A DNA stretch of 64,000 nucleotides from Malus domestica (taxonomy: Eukaryota > Streptophyta > Magnoliopsida > Rosales > Rosaceae). The notes under the pieces were generated by a model. The model saw nothing but the letters and a program-made list of their open reading frames with translations. It was not told where the DNA came from and ran no database searches. The translations under genes and the position numbers were made by a program. Each line of letters starts with the position of its first letter. Position 1 is the first letter of the stretch. Shown one piece after another: positions 31,841-44,625 of the stretch. The stretch is taken from the NCBI RefSeq assembly GCF_042453785.1, contig NC_091672.1, forward strand, positions 997,001 through 1,061,000, read 5' to 3'.

Positions 31841-34800
31841 ATGAGCCAAGACGCGATGACAGTGAACCAATCTCCGCCGCTGCAGTCGAGGTCCGACGCC
31901 CTAGAAAACCTAACCAAAGCCCCTCTCTCCTCGTCGATTTCCAAGCTCTCCGGCTCCTCGCGATTCTTGCCGAACAGCAAGGACTTCTATTTCTACCGCA
32001 ACTTCGACGAATTCAAAGCCCCGATCGAGAAAATCACCAAGGAGACGCAGACGATGCTCGGCTCGATTGGCTCGTCGACGCCCTTTTGGGGGAAACCGAT
32101 GGCTTTCCCCCAAGACTTGGACGACGCGTACGATTGGCTCGTTAATGTGAACGACGAGGTGCTGGAGAGGTTTGACTCGTCGGTGGACGAGTTCAAGAGG
32201 GTGAGGAAGGAGGCGGAGGAGGCCAAGCGGCCGACGAGTGCGGCATTGGACACAGACGATGGGTTTCAGTTGGTGTGTGGGAAGAAGAAGAAAAAGGGGC
32301 CCACTGGGTTGGCTTCGGCCAGTGCGAACAATGATTCGAGTCAGGTTTCCACCGCCGTGAAGGTGGCTGCCAAGGACAAGAAAACTGTGGCGGCGACGAA
32401 GCCCAAGGTTCCGTTTCATATACCAAGCATTCGGAGGTCTCAGGAGGAGTTTAACATTTTGGTTAACAATGAAAACCAGCCGTTTGCGCATGTTTGGTTG
32501 CAGAGAAGTGAGGATGGTCAGCGGTTCCTTCATCCCCTAGTAAGTCATTACTTTTATCATTTTTGTATATCTATTGAATTTCAGGGTGATTTTATGTTGG
32601 GTTTTAAAAAGTATTTAACTTTTGATAATGTCTTAAATTATTTTGGGAATGTGCCATCAAACAAAGGGTCTTTTTCTAATTATTGTTTTTTATTTTTTAA
32701 ATCAATAAAGGAGAAGCTTTCTGTTCTGGATTTTGTTGACAACAACATCGGGGATGTTGAGTCTGTAAAACCGCCTTCATTAAAGTCTACGCCATTCAAG
32801 CTTGTGGAGGAGGTCAAAGATCTGAAAAAGCTAGCAGCTAAGCTCCGTGCTGTTAATGAATTTGCGGTAAAATTTGACTGCAATGATCCCTCTTCGTTTT
32901 TCTTTTGTGAAAGTTTATCTACATTTCACGGTCAACTCCAACTACATACATTATCATCATGGTTAAAGTTATTTGCTTTTGCTGAATTTTGTTGTACTTG
33001 CAGTCACTATGATTAGGCAGATTTGATGATGCTGTCATCCCTTTTATTTAGTGTAGAATTCATGGTTGTATTCATAGGAACTTATAGGATAAATAGAATA
33101 TATACCTTGGCTCACAAACAATATACTTACAATAAACTTGCACAACCTGAACATGGTATTGATTGATGTCAAATTGGTGTCTACACGAGTACTTCGCCTT
33201 AGCATCTGTTATTAGCAGTGGATCTGTATAAACCTTCTGCTCTCAAGTTCTTATATTTTTGTGTGATAGTTGTTTGTTATGGATTTTGCTCATTAATAAT
33301 ATACATAAATGTCAGCATGTATTTCCCTCGGCTTTTTCCCAGTGGATCACGAAGTTGCTTCTTTTAACCTTTTGTCCTTTCACCTGTAATATTGCTCCCT
33401 TGGTGCACGCTATATTTGATTTCTTGAAAAGGTTTATTCACTCATAGCCACATGGAATTGCTAAGTTGGCATTTCAATGTTATGATTATTTCATTTTAGT
33501 ATTTTACTTAAACTTCACATTTTGGCATTCATTTCCCTGTATTTTAACTTCTATCCTTTGCTGTCTAGGTTGATTTGGAACACAATCAATATCGATCGTT
33601 TCAAGGATTGACTTGCTTGATGCAAATTTCAACTAGAACCGAAGATTTTATAGTAGATACTCTGAAGCTTAGAACTCATGTTGGGCCATATCTTAGGGAA
33701 GTTTTCAAGGACCCTGCCAAGAGAAAGGTTTGTTGCGTGGTCGTTTGCATTTCTTACTTGGTAGCATGTGATTTTTTTCTGATAAAATTTACAATTCATC
33801 AGGTGATGCATGGAGCAGATCGTGATATCAGTTGGCTCCAACGTGATTTTGGCATTTATATCTGCAATTTGTTTGATACGGGCCAGGTGCTGTACTTTGA
33901 TTCTTTGAAGCAACTGAACGGATGGATTTTCTTATCTTGCAAGGGAATATTTAGTTTCTTTTCTGGAAAAGAGTACCATGATTTTTACTTTTTGTTCAAT
34001 GATTTTAGCTTTTCTACTTGAAATATACTCTTTCTTCATAATGTGTTGCTAACCAAAGACTATCAATTTGTTTTAATCCTCAGGCTTCGAGGGTGTTGAA
34101 ATTGGAAAGAAATAGTTTGGAATATCTTCTACAGCACTTTTGTGGTGTTACTGCTAACAAAGAGTAAGTTTTTTCTATTACATCGATTTCTTTGATCTTC
34201 TAAATGCTCTTAATTAATTTTCCCTCTTTATATTCAATAGATTCATTGTTGCTTCTTTGACTTTAACTACTGTTTCTCCTTCAGATACCAGAATGCAGAC
34301 TGGAGATTACGCCCTCTGCCTGAGGAGATGGTCAGGTAAAATATGGATTAGGGTATATGTTTAAGTGGGTAACTAAGCTAACAGTAATTCTGTTACATGA
34401 TTATTTTATAATCTCATAAGTCTCAGAATAACTGTTCAATCCTAATTTTATAATCGAGACAACATTAAATTTCTTTTTTATTTGTTGTAGAGTGATTTGA
34501 TACTTGATTTTTTAGGTTAATCTAGTGCGGCAGTTTCTAGTAATGCGAAAATTAGTTTTATGATTAAGATTATTTCCAAATTGAAACTTGGAATAAACAA
34601 TGCATTAAGGGAAGTCTTCATGCATCATAAATTAATTTTGCTTTCCTGGTTATTATTTTCACCTTTTGGATGTTTTTATTAATAGTTACTTTAAATGTTG
34701 CATTCTCATGTCCATTCCTTTCATAGTAATTTTTATATTTTCCACGGTTATCTAAAGAAGTTTTCTTTTCTTGACAGATATGCCAGAGAAGATACACACT

Positions 34801-37800
34801 ATTTGCTGCATATGTATGATTTAATGAGAACACAGTTATGTCTAATGCCCAAGGAATCAGAAAGCTCTGACACTCCTTTAGTAGAGGTATAGTGTGAATG
34901 AGGATCACATGCTTTTCTTTGCTTTGAATCTTTCTTTCTTTTATGCTCTCTCATTATCTACATTTTTAACACTTTTATATATTGTTACCTACTGAACTGC
35001 TAGTTTTGCCTTTATGAGACTGTTTCTACATTATTGAATTTGCATATTTGGGTTGGCCAATATCCATGTTTCTTGGCATTTCTGTTCTGGGAATGAAGCT
35101 AACCGTATAGGATGTCTAAGTTTTATTTGTTTTTAAATTACCAAGATGAATTTTGTAGCACTTCTAAAAATATGTATGTCGATATTATTTTGTTTATAGT
35201 ATCTGCAGATGGATTATTGTTTGAATTGGTGTTTTACTGTGTAGGTATCCTTCTAGTATTTTGTGAACTAAGTATTCTTTATAAAGTGAATATGTCTTGA
35301 TGGTGAATTTGTTTATACATCTTAGGAAATGGTTCTTCCGATTATCTTGTCTTATATGTTATTTTCCATTAACTATAATTTGGCAATTTATTCAAATCTT
35401 TTTTCCTGACAGGTTTACAAACGCAGTTATGATATATGCATGCATCTGTATGAGAAAGATCTTTTGACAGAAGATTCTTATCTCCACATATACGGGTATG
35501 CTTCTTTGTGGCCAGGCATATGTTATTTATTTATTTATCTTTTCTTTTTCGGTATTTGGGCAATTCTCTCTGGTCTTGGGCACGACTCCTCTCCAATCCT
35601 CCCAATCCCTCAATTTCCCTAGTTCATGCTTTTGTTTTGTTGACCAAAATTTCTTTTAAAGGTCTTTTAAAATTATTACAAGTCACTTAATTGTTTTGAG
35701 GTTTTTCACATGCCTTGTACATTTTAAATGTTAGACTAGTTTTCCCCTCAGAGAGCACACATCTTTTCTGAATTTCATTGTTCAAGCCCACCACCACTCT
35801 GTACCAAAGATCTGGTCACGTTAAAGCTCCATTAGAAGTTTCCTATAAGTTGGTAGGGATTGTTTAAAAATCTTGTGCCTTCAATTAAATTGGTGAGATG
35901 ACCTTGTTGGATTATACTATGAATTGAGGAAATACGAATATATGATAATGGGGAGGGAGTCCAGTTCTTTTTTCCTTTCTGTAAGTATGATTACCTTGGT
36001 TTATATATTATAATGACTTCAATTTACATTATTTTCTATTTTGATGCAGGTTGCAAGGTGCTGGTTTCAATTCTCAGCAGCTTGCCATTGTTTCCGTATG
36101 ATGCCACCTTTTTTTCTTTTATACATTGTTCAAATTTAACCGTTGGCTAATCTTCATCTGAATTGTTTTGTATCTTATCTACTTTTCCAATATGATTCTC
36201 ATTGTTCATTAATTCTAACTATGTATTAATGAGTTTTTACATAAGAGGACTAGTTAAATATTAAGTGCTTTGGCACAGTCATAAGTTGATAATCTGTTTC
36301 CTTATTGAGCAATGTAATATATACTTATGTTACACGAGGAACTCAACGTTTTGTCTTTTGTTGATTATTGCACAATATAAAAGGTTATACACTACTTATA
36401 CTAGATTCATTGTTAAATGGTTTCAGGGTCTTTGTGAGTGGAGGGACGTTGTTGCCCGTGCAGAGGATGAAAGCACTGGCTATATATTACCAAATAAAAC
36501 TCTTCTTGAAATTGGTAATACTTTTATAGAGTTCCTTGTTCTTCAAGCTCAATATTAGTTATTTTCTCTTTTTATACAGTAGACATCTGACTTTTTTAAT
36601 TTTGTTTTTCATCGGTAAAAGCTAAACAGATGCCTGTCACCACTAGCAAGTTAAGGCGGTTGGTGAAATCAAAGCATCCATACATTGAGCGTAATCTTGG
36701 GTCAGTTGTTAGTATCATTAGACATTCTATGCAAAATGCTGCTTCTTTTGAGCCTGCTGTTGAACATCTGGCGGCACGCGCAAGAATGGTAAGCCCTATG
36801 TTTAATTGTTTGGTGATCATGAAGACTGGGCATTCATGTTTGCCTTTCTGTATTAGGCTTTCATTCGTGTTACCTATGGAATGTTATGGACAAAAAACTA
36901 CTTTGCATGTATTGGGTGACATTTAACTATTCTATCATGATAAAATCACTGTCCTTTTCTCCTCCTCCATTTTCAAATTTATATTTATATTTAACTGTAA
37001 TTCAATGACTATTTATTTCTTCACATTTTTATCTATAGTTAACAGTACACCTTTTTGCAGGCATCTGAAGAGAGAATATTGGTCAATGATGGGTCTGAAG
37101 CCTTGTTACCGGATCAATCTGTCAGCAATTCGACTAATGGTGATGTATCTGCAGTTTCACCCCCGTCTAAGCAGCATAAAATGGAGTATAAGGAGATTGC
37201 ATTTGGTGCCTCTGAACTTGTAAGAAATGGACAAGGAAACTCTCTTGAAGGCAGCCCCATTTCAGTAAATCTTAGGCAAAACAGTGTTCCGGGGCAAAAC
37301 AGAGAAGCAAGCAGCATTGCCTGTTTATTAGATTCAGCAAAGGTTTACATCCAGTGGCTTTTTTTTTTGATGTTTATCTTGTTTTATTTCTTGCTCGTAA
37401 AGCTCTAGTCTTAAAATAGTTGTGAATTTCTGTTGTAGGTTACTGGAGTTAGTGTTCAGGTGCAAAAGAAGCCTAGCCGTGCCTTTAGTTCGCTGTTGGG
37501 GAGTTCAGTTCCAAAAAGAAAGTTTGACGGTGATAAAAAGGTTAGTAAGAAGAATGCTGTTGTAAATTATATGCGTGAAATGGAATAGGCCATCTTTGTC
37601 TTGTATTACTTGCAATCGCAGCTAGGCCTAAATCTTGCACCGTTATACATTACAAGTCAAGTAGAAATATTGCAACAACAAATGTTTTGTTATATGGATT
37701 GCTCACCTTCTACACAGAGCATTCAAGTGATCAATGACCGTCCTTTTTTACCCTGACTAATTGAATCCATATATTGGTGGTGGTTTCTTTTTTATTTATA

Positions 37801-38511
37801 CAACTCATTTTTCGTGTAATCTTCTTTAGTAACTTGTACATTATTAACTCTTGTGCTACTTGATTGTCTTTCTAGGACAAGGAAGGTAATAAGTTGGAGC
37901 AAATTACATCTTCAGTGAACTTCCCATTCCACTCATTTTCGGGCGGGAGTGAGAAAACCAAACCAATCGTGGAAGCACAAGATAAAAGTTCTGATACTCC
38001 CCATTCTGAAGGGCCGCTTACTGCATCACCCCCTGGGTCTGGTTTAGATGACATCATAACGTTGGAAAATGACTCAGATGGAGGTGAGCCAGTAGATGGT
38101 TCCTCAGAAACCAGAAATGAGCCCGAGGAAAATGATTCAGTACCATCAGCTTTGGAAGGGGATAGGGAAGACGAACCTGTGTCTCTCTCTGGTTTGTCCT
38201 CAAGCTTCCAAAATTGCTTTGAGTCGCTTAACCAAAACAGGAAGACAAGAGAAGTTGAGAAGTCCCTGGAATCTGGTGGTTTGCAGGTGAAGCCTTTCGA
38301 CTATGAGGCAGCAAAGGGTCAGGTCATATTTGGAGCTAAACCGATCAGGGAAGCTGGAGCTGCGGAAGGTGTAAAGAGCTTAAATTCAGCGGGAAAGAAA
38401 AAAGCTTTAGCCGGTCGAGTTTCAAACGATGATGGGTCAAAAGAACTAGGACAGGGTAGACGACGCCAAGCTTTTCCGGCGACTGGAAATAGAAGTGCGA
38501 CATTTCGTTAA
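31841..38511 (+). CDS. RRP6L: RRP6-like 3'-5' exoribonuclease (exosome cofactor)
   Basis: A DEDD-Y nuclease of the nuclear exosome that trims and degrades rRNA precursors and noncoding RNA. Fourteen exons: 31841-32539, 32711-32866, 33569-33727, 33803-33886, 34084-34163, 34285-34335, 34778-34886, 35413-35495, 36050-36095, 36427-36514, 36622-36788, 37061-37342, 37439-37540, 37876-38511. They give 2742 nt or 913 residues, all with GT-AG borders and matching phases. Residues 1-233 hold the PMC2NT-like N-terminus. [11 protein letters not shown] (287-289), [10 protein letters not shown] (344) and [10 protein letters not shown] (about 411-420) supply the D, E, D, D and Y residues. GLCEWRD to HSMQNA (490 onward) is the HRDC domain. 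The last 340 residues are acidic and basic low-complexity tail. It resembles Arabidopsis RRP6L1/RRP6L2; which one I cannot decide. Confidence 0.95.
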
Positions 38512-38746
38512 GTTTCCGGCCTAGATTTGTTCTGTATCATTGTAGAAATGACAAAACTTTTCAAGTTGTCAAAAGAAATGCAACGAAATTGGAAGTTAAG
38601 AAGGAGAATGAAATTAGAAGTGTTTTCTTTAACCAATGTACGTACATGTTAAGATTGTTTTCCGCCGTCATCTGGGAATGGGTTCATAACTATAATTGAA
38701 GTAGAAAATACTCGAAAAGTAAACGAAACAGGCTCGAAAGCTTCTT

Positions 38747-38834
38747 GGTCATCGGAAAAAGATGGGAAGTAAGCAGAAGTCAAGTAGATTGGTCATCGCA
38801 AAAAGATGGGAAGTAAGCAGAAGTCAAGTAGAAA
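38747..38834. repeat. Two-copy 44-bp tandem duplication
   Basis: GGTCATCG(G/C)AAAAAGATG followed by AAGTAAGCAGAAGTCAAGTAG occurs twice head to tail, with one mismatch. A local duplication downstream of the RRP6-like gene. Confidence 0.8.
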
Positions 38835-39106
38835 GCTATTAATAAGTCTTGGTACAACCGAGATACCATACTATGGATGGAAAGGAATTATGCCATTGTA
38901 TCTTGGCGTGAGTTTGAACTCTGTCGGCTCTCTAATCTAACATCTAACCTAACCATTAAGCTATCGTCTTTTCAAAAAAAAAAAAAATGTCAATCTCACC
39001 AGACCAGCATAGTCGTATAATAATCGTAAATGTGTGTCCATATCCACCATCCTGTTACTGCTAGTCGGTGACTCCTTGAAGTGAGAGATGTTGCCGGAAT
39101 TGTGGC

Positions 39107-39439
39107 TCAACGCCCAGACGCCCGTGTTCCGGCTTGATTCGGTGGTCGTGTCTCCGCTTCACCATCCTTGTTGTAAACCCCAACAAGGCGGACTTGTCCT
39201 AGGAACGCCGTGACAGACTGATACTCACATCCACGCCGTTGCCTCCCATGTTTATAACCAAGTGGAAGAACCAAAGCCTCACTTTCAGTCACGCAATGGT
39301 GAGTGCGCATGTGGAAGATGACGTGGCTAAGGAATGAAATGCTTTCGTCGAATTCAGCACGAAAGTTGATTTTCTTAGGGCAGCTACCCTGCTGCTGGTG
39401 AGGTGGCAGTGGTGGCGGCAACAACAACAACTGTGTCAT
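39107..39439 (-). CDS. Unrecognised small ORF, 110 residues
   Basis: It starts MTQLLLLPPPLPPHQQQ and has a more ordinary protein-like middle (FRAEFDESISFLSHV, SVTAFLGQVRLVGVYNKDG). I recognise no domain. It could be a relic of a gene or a chance frame. It sits between convergent and divergent spacers with no clear promoter, and its base composition is richer in GC than the flanks, which is why I list it. Confidence 0.2.
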   Translation of the reverse strand: MTQLLLLPPPLPPHQQQGSCPKKINFRAEFDESISFLSHVIFHMRTHHCVTESEALVLPLGYKHGRQRRGCEYQSVTAFLGQVRLVGVYNKDGEAETRPPNQAGTRASGR

Positions 39440-39530
39440 GTCTTTGCAGGATAAGGATTAGATTCCTCTTTTTATAATTTAGTGGAATCTCTATGCAATT
39501 ATAAATGAAATATCTTATGTTTGGTTCTCC

Positions 39531-39630
39531 TCTAATGTGAAATTTGAATCGCATTATTACTAATTTATTGTGAGGCTAAATTCATCCATTCCTCTTTATA
39601 TAAATAATATCGTTTGTTAAAAATAAAAAC
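39531..39630 (+). repeat. SINE 3' fragment
   Basis: AATTTGAATCGCATTATTACT, TTGTGAGGCTAAATTC and ATAATATCGTTTGTTAAAAA match, in order, the 3' half of the SINE at 60291-60456. The tRNA-like head is missing. Confidence 0.6.
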
Positions 39631-40361
39631 AAATATTTTTGTCTCTCTCTAATTTTTATTGAACTCTCTTTTGTAACGTGTGTATTGAATCTTCCCTCGT
39701 TCAGTGAAATTTACGTTGTTTTCGAAAAAAAATAAAAGAAGAAACACTGTTGACACTATCTGTCAAAAGTGCTTTAACTAAAAGCACGGCGAACCGTTTA
39801 AAACAAAAATCTAAGCCACAGTAAGAATAATACAATTGACTCCTGAGAGAGTAAAACGTGGTTGATTTTCTCGCAGCCAAATTACCAATTACAATGTCAA
39901 AGCCAACGGTATTTGCCATTTGAGTATGGGCTATTTGGTCATTTTACATTTTGGTGTGACCAGCTAAGCCTAAAACCGCGGGTGGGGGTTGGGGAGCGAC
40001 ACCACCGCCAGTTTCAATTCAAATCTATGGGTACTAATGGCGGAACTGCAGAACCTTGTTCTTAATATTTCCTTAGTTTTTTCCCACAATCTACACGCTT
40101 ATTTCCTCTTCCGCACCACAATTCCACCCATGCAGCCCCTGGTTTTGGTTTCTCTCTCCTCCTCTCTCTCGATGGCTCAATCCTTATATTAATCCTTGAT
40201 CTTCCCCTCTCTCCCACTGTTAAATAATATCATCATCGCCCCACTTCTCTTTGCTTTGAGAATCAGTTGTTTCTCTGGCTTCTTTGTTTCTTAATTTGGA
40301 TGTTGAGTTCTGGGTTTTGAAGGAGAAAGTCTTCTGCCGCATCTGAAGTGAATATATAGTT

Positions 40362-40405
<44 letters not shown>

Positions 40406-40406
40406 T
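40362..40406. repeat. Compound AC/AT microsatellite in the oxidase leader
   Basis: About nine AC units run directly into about twelve AT units, ending six bases before the start codon. It is likely to be within the 5' untranslated region and length-variable. Confidence 0.9.
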
Positions 40407-40412
40407 ACACCT

Positions 40413-42590
40413 ATGACTATGGAGACTGCGAGGGTGGTGGAGCAGGGAAGACATCAGAGGGTTGTTTCGCGTGTTGGGCACGCTAGCAGCAGCAGCAAGG
40501 TTAGGTATCAAGTGAAACAGGGTATAAGGAAGAGAAAATGGAGCCGGAAGATTCAGCATCCTCTTTCGTTGGCGCCGCCGCCGACTGTTCCAACCCCGCT
40601 GCAACAGCTGTTTGATGCGTGCAGACATGTTTTCAAAGGCCATGGAACCGTTCCTTTGCCTCATCATGTGCACAAGCTGTGTCGCATTCTCGGTACGTTT
40701 TTCGGATTTACCAAGTTTCATACTTTACTTTTGTCTCTTCGATTTCCTGTCGCCTTTTTGATCAATGTATGTGCGTGCATCTGTGCCATGACATAGATTC
40801 GCGTCGTTCTGTCTTGGGAAAAAAAAATCCAAATTTGCCAAGATCGAAAAGAATTCGATAGCGTTGCTATAATTAGGAATATAAACCTCGTTCAGTTTTA
40901 GGAAAAATTACAAATTTCAGGTGCTTTCTAAATATGTAGGTTTAGGAACCCTATTGGTACGGATAGTTTTATGAATGAAAATGATATGCCGTCCAAATAA
41001 AGTATCGATCCATTTCATGGTTGAAGGAAACATTGTCCAAGTTGATTGCATTACTGCATGTTTAATGTGGACGCCCTCCATCTTCTTGACAAGCCAATTT
41101 TATTGTGGTACTGTAGATGATATGACACCAGAAGACATTGGGCTGAGTAGGAATCTGCAGTTCTTCAAGCCTAAGGCTGTTGTGAAAGGGACTCCTAGGG
41201 TCACGTATACGACCATATACGAGTGCAATAAATTTTCGGTAAGTCTAGTACTTCCTTCTACCTAGTTTGCCCAGTATTTACTTCGGTCGCTTTCTGCAGA
41301 ACCGACTATTAGTTCCTTTAAGATCACCATATAGGGTTCTTTACTAGTTAAATTAATAGCATATAAACATTATGGGTGATTTGCAAAGTTTCTTTTTCAA
41401 AAACCATTTATTCGGTCGATTGTTGATTGGTTCTCCTGTTTATTTCCATGTGCAGTTGTGCTGCTTTTTTATTCCGGCAAATGGCGTTATCCCACTCCAT
41501 AACCATCCAGATATGACTGTTTTCAGCAAGCTTCTACTAGGCAAGATGCATATTAAATCATACGATTGGGTTGATCCCGTTAATTCAGATGGCTCCACGC
41601 CAGCCTCTCAATGTAAGTCAATATCACTCTCCTGTAAAATTAAAACAAAAAATAAAAACTTCTGGGACCATGTCTTAACCGGTATCTAATACTATTAGGA
41701 TGATTTTGCAGTGAGACTGGCCGAGTTGAAAGCTGATAGCGTCTTCACAGCCCCTTGCAATGCATCGGTACTCTATCCAACAAAAGGTGGCAACATCCAT
41801 GCCTTCACAGCCATAACACCATGTGCAGTGCTCGATGTGATTGGGCCTCCGTATTCTAAAGAAGATGGCCGGGATTGCTCCTATTACAAAGATCATCCCT
41901 ATGCTGCATATTCAAGTAAGTGACCTCTTGCTCTGTGGCCTTCATCACTTGCTTCTTTGACAAATTGCCAAATATATGAGTTTGGCTTTGACCTATTGTG
42001 ACAACCACCAAATTATGGTGTGATGCGTATTATAATTTTTCAAATTAGTGTTCTCGGACTTACATTCATGTAAAGTACACAATCAATGTGAGAGAACGTA
42101 GGAAAGAGATGTGCACGATGCAATTTGTGAGCCATTTGGCGATACAAAAGAGAATTTTAATCTACGAGATGAAACATCTTTTAGGTGACGCGGCTGCGTT
42201 TTATATTCTCAAGAACCACTACGCCGGTATTCTATCTAACCACTGAAGAAATTTGAACTCCTGATTTCTCAATTGGTTTAACGCAGAAATATTGCATCAA
42301 TAGAAAATTCTCAAATTCTTTGAAACTTAGTTCGCAGCCATATGTTAACTTGTGAAGCAAGTGCAGAGCTTAATATACGTAAAACTTTGATTACTGGAAT
42401 TTGATGCATTTTTGAGTTTATAAGCTATATCTTATTCGCTTGCCAATGTTTCGATGCAGATGGAGGAGCAGCAGTAACTGAAGAGAAACGCGATTGTTAT
42501 GGATGGTTGGAAGAGATTGAAATGCCTGAGAACGCAGAAATGGATATAATTGAGTACTTGGGTCCACAAGTTAGTGAGACGAGTTCGTAG
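40413..42590 (+). CDS. PCO: Plant cysteine oxidase (N-terminal cysteine dioxygenase)
   Basis: A non-haem iron thiol dioxygenase that uses O2 to oxidise the N-terminal cysteine of ERF-VII factors and similar proteins. This marks them for the Arg/N-degron pathway and makes them oxygen-sensitive. Exons 40413-40692, 41117-41238, 41456-41612, 41712-41915 and 42460-42590 give 894 nt or 297 residues, with consistent phases. The cupin core has IPLHNHPDMTVFSKLL (His149 and His151) and GGNIHAFTAI (His216), the three iron ligands. The C-terminal GWLEEIEMPE is typical of the family. The first 93 residues are basic (KQGIRKRKWSRKIQ) and precede the core. The start is the first ATG after the microsatellite. 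It heads a tandem array of three partial copies. Confidence 0.95.
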
Positions 42591-44131
42591 CACTCCCGAT
42601 GTATGTCCTCGAATATATATTCTTCTCCACGCTCTGCTCCAAACGGAAATCTCTCTTTTTTCTTTGGTACAGTGTTTGAATTAAGATAAGATGGTTGTTG
42701 AGCTTCCTTTCGTTATTTTGTTCTTTCATATGTACCATACTTTACATGTTTTGAGAAAAAAAGTTGGGTGGATTTGGTTAACATTTGCGCTCATGGTTTA
42801 TGAATTTGACTAACCTCTTGGAATTCAAATTTTGTACTCATAATTTTTTGAAACTCAACTCGTGTCGTGTTTCACTTTGCCTTTATATTGTTAAAGTCCA
42901 TTGAATAAATTTGTTAAAGCGATTACATGGCAAAAATCCTAAAAAAATTGTTAAGAGTTATTTTCTTATTTGGATAAGAAAACTTCGACTTAAATTTGTT
43001 TTTGTTTATTAATTTTCCAATCATATCTCAACGACAAGGGGTTTTATTTGTGCCACATAACAATTTTGATAGATTTGTTAACGAATTTTGACGGTAAAGG
43101 TAAAGTGAGATACGAGTTGAGTTTCAATTTAGGAAATAAAATGACAAAATTTGTGTTTTAGGGAGTTAATTGAGATATGAGTTGAGTTTTAGTGGCCAAT
43201 AAATTGTAGACTGTTGAGAGAGAGAATCTCACGTCTGGGCAAACATAAACCGCTTCAAGGCTTCAAGACACAAATTAGGGGTGGATTGGATCTGAGAATG
43301 AAGGAGGTTAGACATATAGGGCCTACTTGGTGGGCTGTATGAGATTGAGTCTTAGGGATAAGAGTCAATTGGCAGAGACATGTAAGACATAATTTGTAAT
43401 CCATGCATAAGGATAGATTAGATAACTACTCTATTGTGGATACGTAATCTATCATTTCTAGTTATGTCCATCTTATATTTTTACACAACAAATAAGAGAT
43501 TAGACTAAAGTTTATTCTAATTGTTCACAACCTATCTCAACTAGTCAACCAACCAGGCCCATACGGCTTCAAGACACAAATTAGGGGTGGGTTGGACCTG
43601 AGAATGCAGGAGGTGAGATAGGTGGAGTTTTATGTGTGTTGGTCGGATGGGTATGTTCGTCCGGCCGGCCGAATATAAATTTCTGGACTGAAATAGCACT
43701 AGAGTGGAGTCCTAGATCAAGTGAAAAGGGGGACATGACCTAAGTGGATCTCCTGTTCCAGGGGGCCTGTACCTTTAATAAAGCATATCATATCTAATCA
43801 CCCGCCAAGTCTATCTTCATATGTCCTATGAAAGAACAATGTCCATTGAAAAATAAAAATCTTGGAGTGTATAATGAATTCTCAATGATTATGGGTTTGA
43901 ACTTCTGAAATTCATGAGAAACTAATAAATTATTGGATAACCACGACAAGTGATCCAGTGAAAATGCAGTAGAATTTCTAGTCAGGTATGCTCTTTGGTC
44001 TTGGTTTGAGTTACAAAGCTAGCAAAAATACGAGTGATTTCCTAGCTGAAAGCTTTGGGAGGACATGTGCCATTTGACTGTGACCAGGGGTGGGTTGAAA
44101 TGCCTTTAGCCTTTTCAAGCCTCACTAGGAA
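42591..44131. other. Downstream part of tandem unit 1
   Basis: No gene. The sequence is repeated after each oxidase copy (48287 on, 51521 on, 58748 on), including TTGGTCGGATGG, CGGCCGGCCGAATATAA and TCTCCTGTTCCAGGGGGCCT. It is therefore part of the segmental duplication unit. Confidence 0.7.
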
Positions 44132-44301
44132 TTTTTTTTTTAACAAATGATATTATCTACACTAAGGGGAAGGGGATGAGATTAGCCTCACAATGGGCTA
44201 GCAATCATATGGTTCAAACTCATCTTTGGCGAGAATCGAACCTAAGACCTCTCACTTACAAGTGAAGAGGAATACCACTAGACCGTAGTACTAAGTGGCA
44301 A
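44132..44301 (-). mobile_element. tRNA-derived SINE
   Basis: Read on the minus strand it starts CCACTTAGTACTACGGTCTAG, has an A-box-like GGTCTAGTGGTAT and a B box GGTTCGATTCTC (44231-44242), and ends in an A run. A plus-strand relative lies at 60291-60456. It is absent from the matching place in the other tandem units. Confidence 0.75.
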
Positions 44302-44625
44302 AAAATAAACCAATTATCAGGCCTCAAGTCTACAATTTAGGGTATGGGATACCTCATGCTATGACAAAAAATAAACCAATTATCAGATTCAAATATAAGA
44401 TATTAATTAAACATTGATGATATAACGATCAAAGATTTGACGATATTGTGATCAACTATTGAAAACTGATCAATTCAACAATTGAAATTTGAAAAATGAT
44501 CATTTCAGCCAATTTTCACAAAAAAATAAAAATGTTATAACGATAAGAATTTTGATGATATTGTGATCAACTAGTGCAAAATGATCATTTCAGCAACTGA
44601 AATTTAAAAAAAAATGATGGCCAAT

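Larger units (their letters stand above)
38512..40361. other. Spacer between the RRP6-like gene and the cysteine oxidase
   Basis: Holds the 3' end of the RRP6-like transcript, a 44-bp tandem duplication (38747-38834), a small unexplained ORF, a SINE tail (39531-39630) and the oxidase promoter. From about 40050 the sequence turns pyrimidine-rich (CTCTCTCC runs), as in a plant 5' leader. Confidence 0.5.

Noticed and set aside
31910..32533. 207-residue minus-strand ORF
   Set aside because: Antisense shadow of exon 1 of the RRP6-like gene.
31841..33016. 391-residue ORF read through intron 1 and intron 2
   Set aside because: The reading beyond 32539 and 32866 is intronic; splicing restores the RRP6 family sequence.
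40263..40721. 152-residue minus-strand ORF
   Set aside because: Antisense to the first oxidase exon and its microsatellite leader; low-complexity translation.
44231..44242. tRNA gene suggested by a GGTTCGATTC box
   Set aside because: No cloverleaf can be drawn; the box belongs to a SINE head and recurs in the SINE at 60291.
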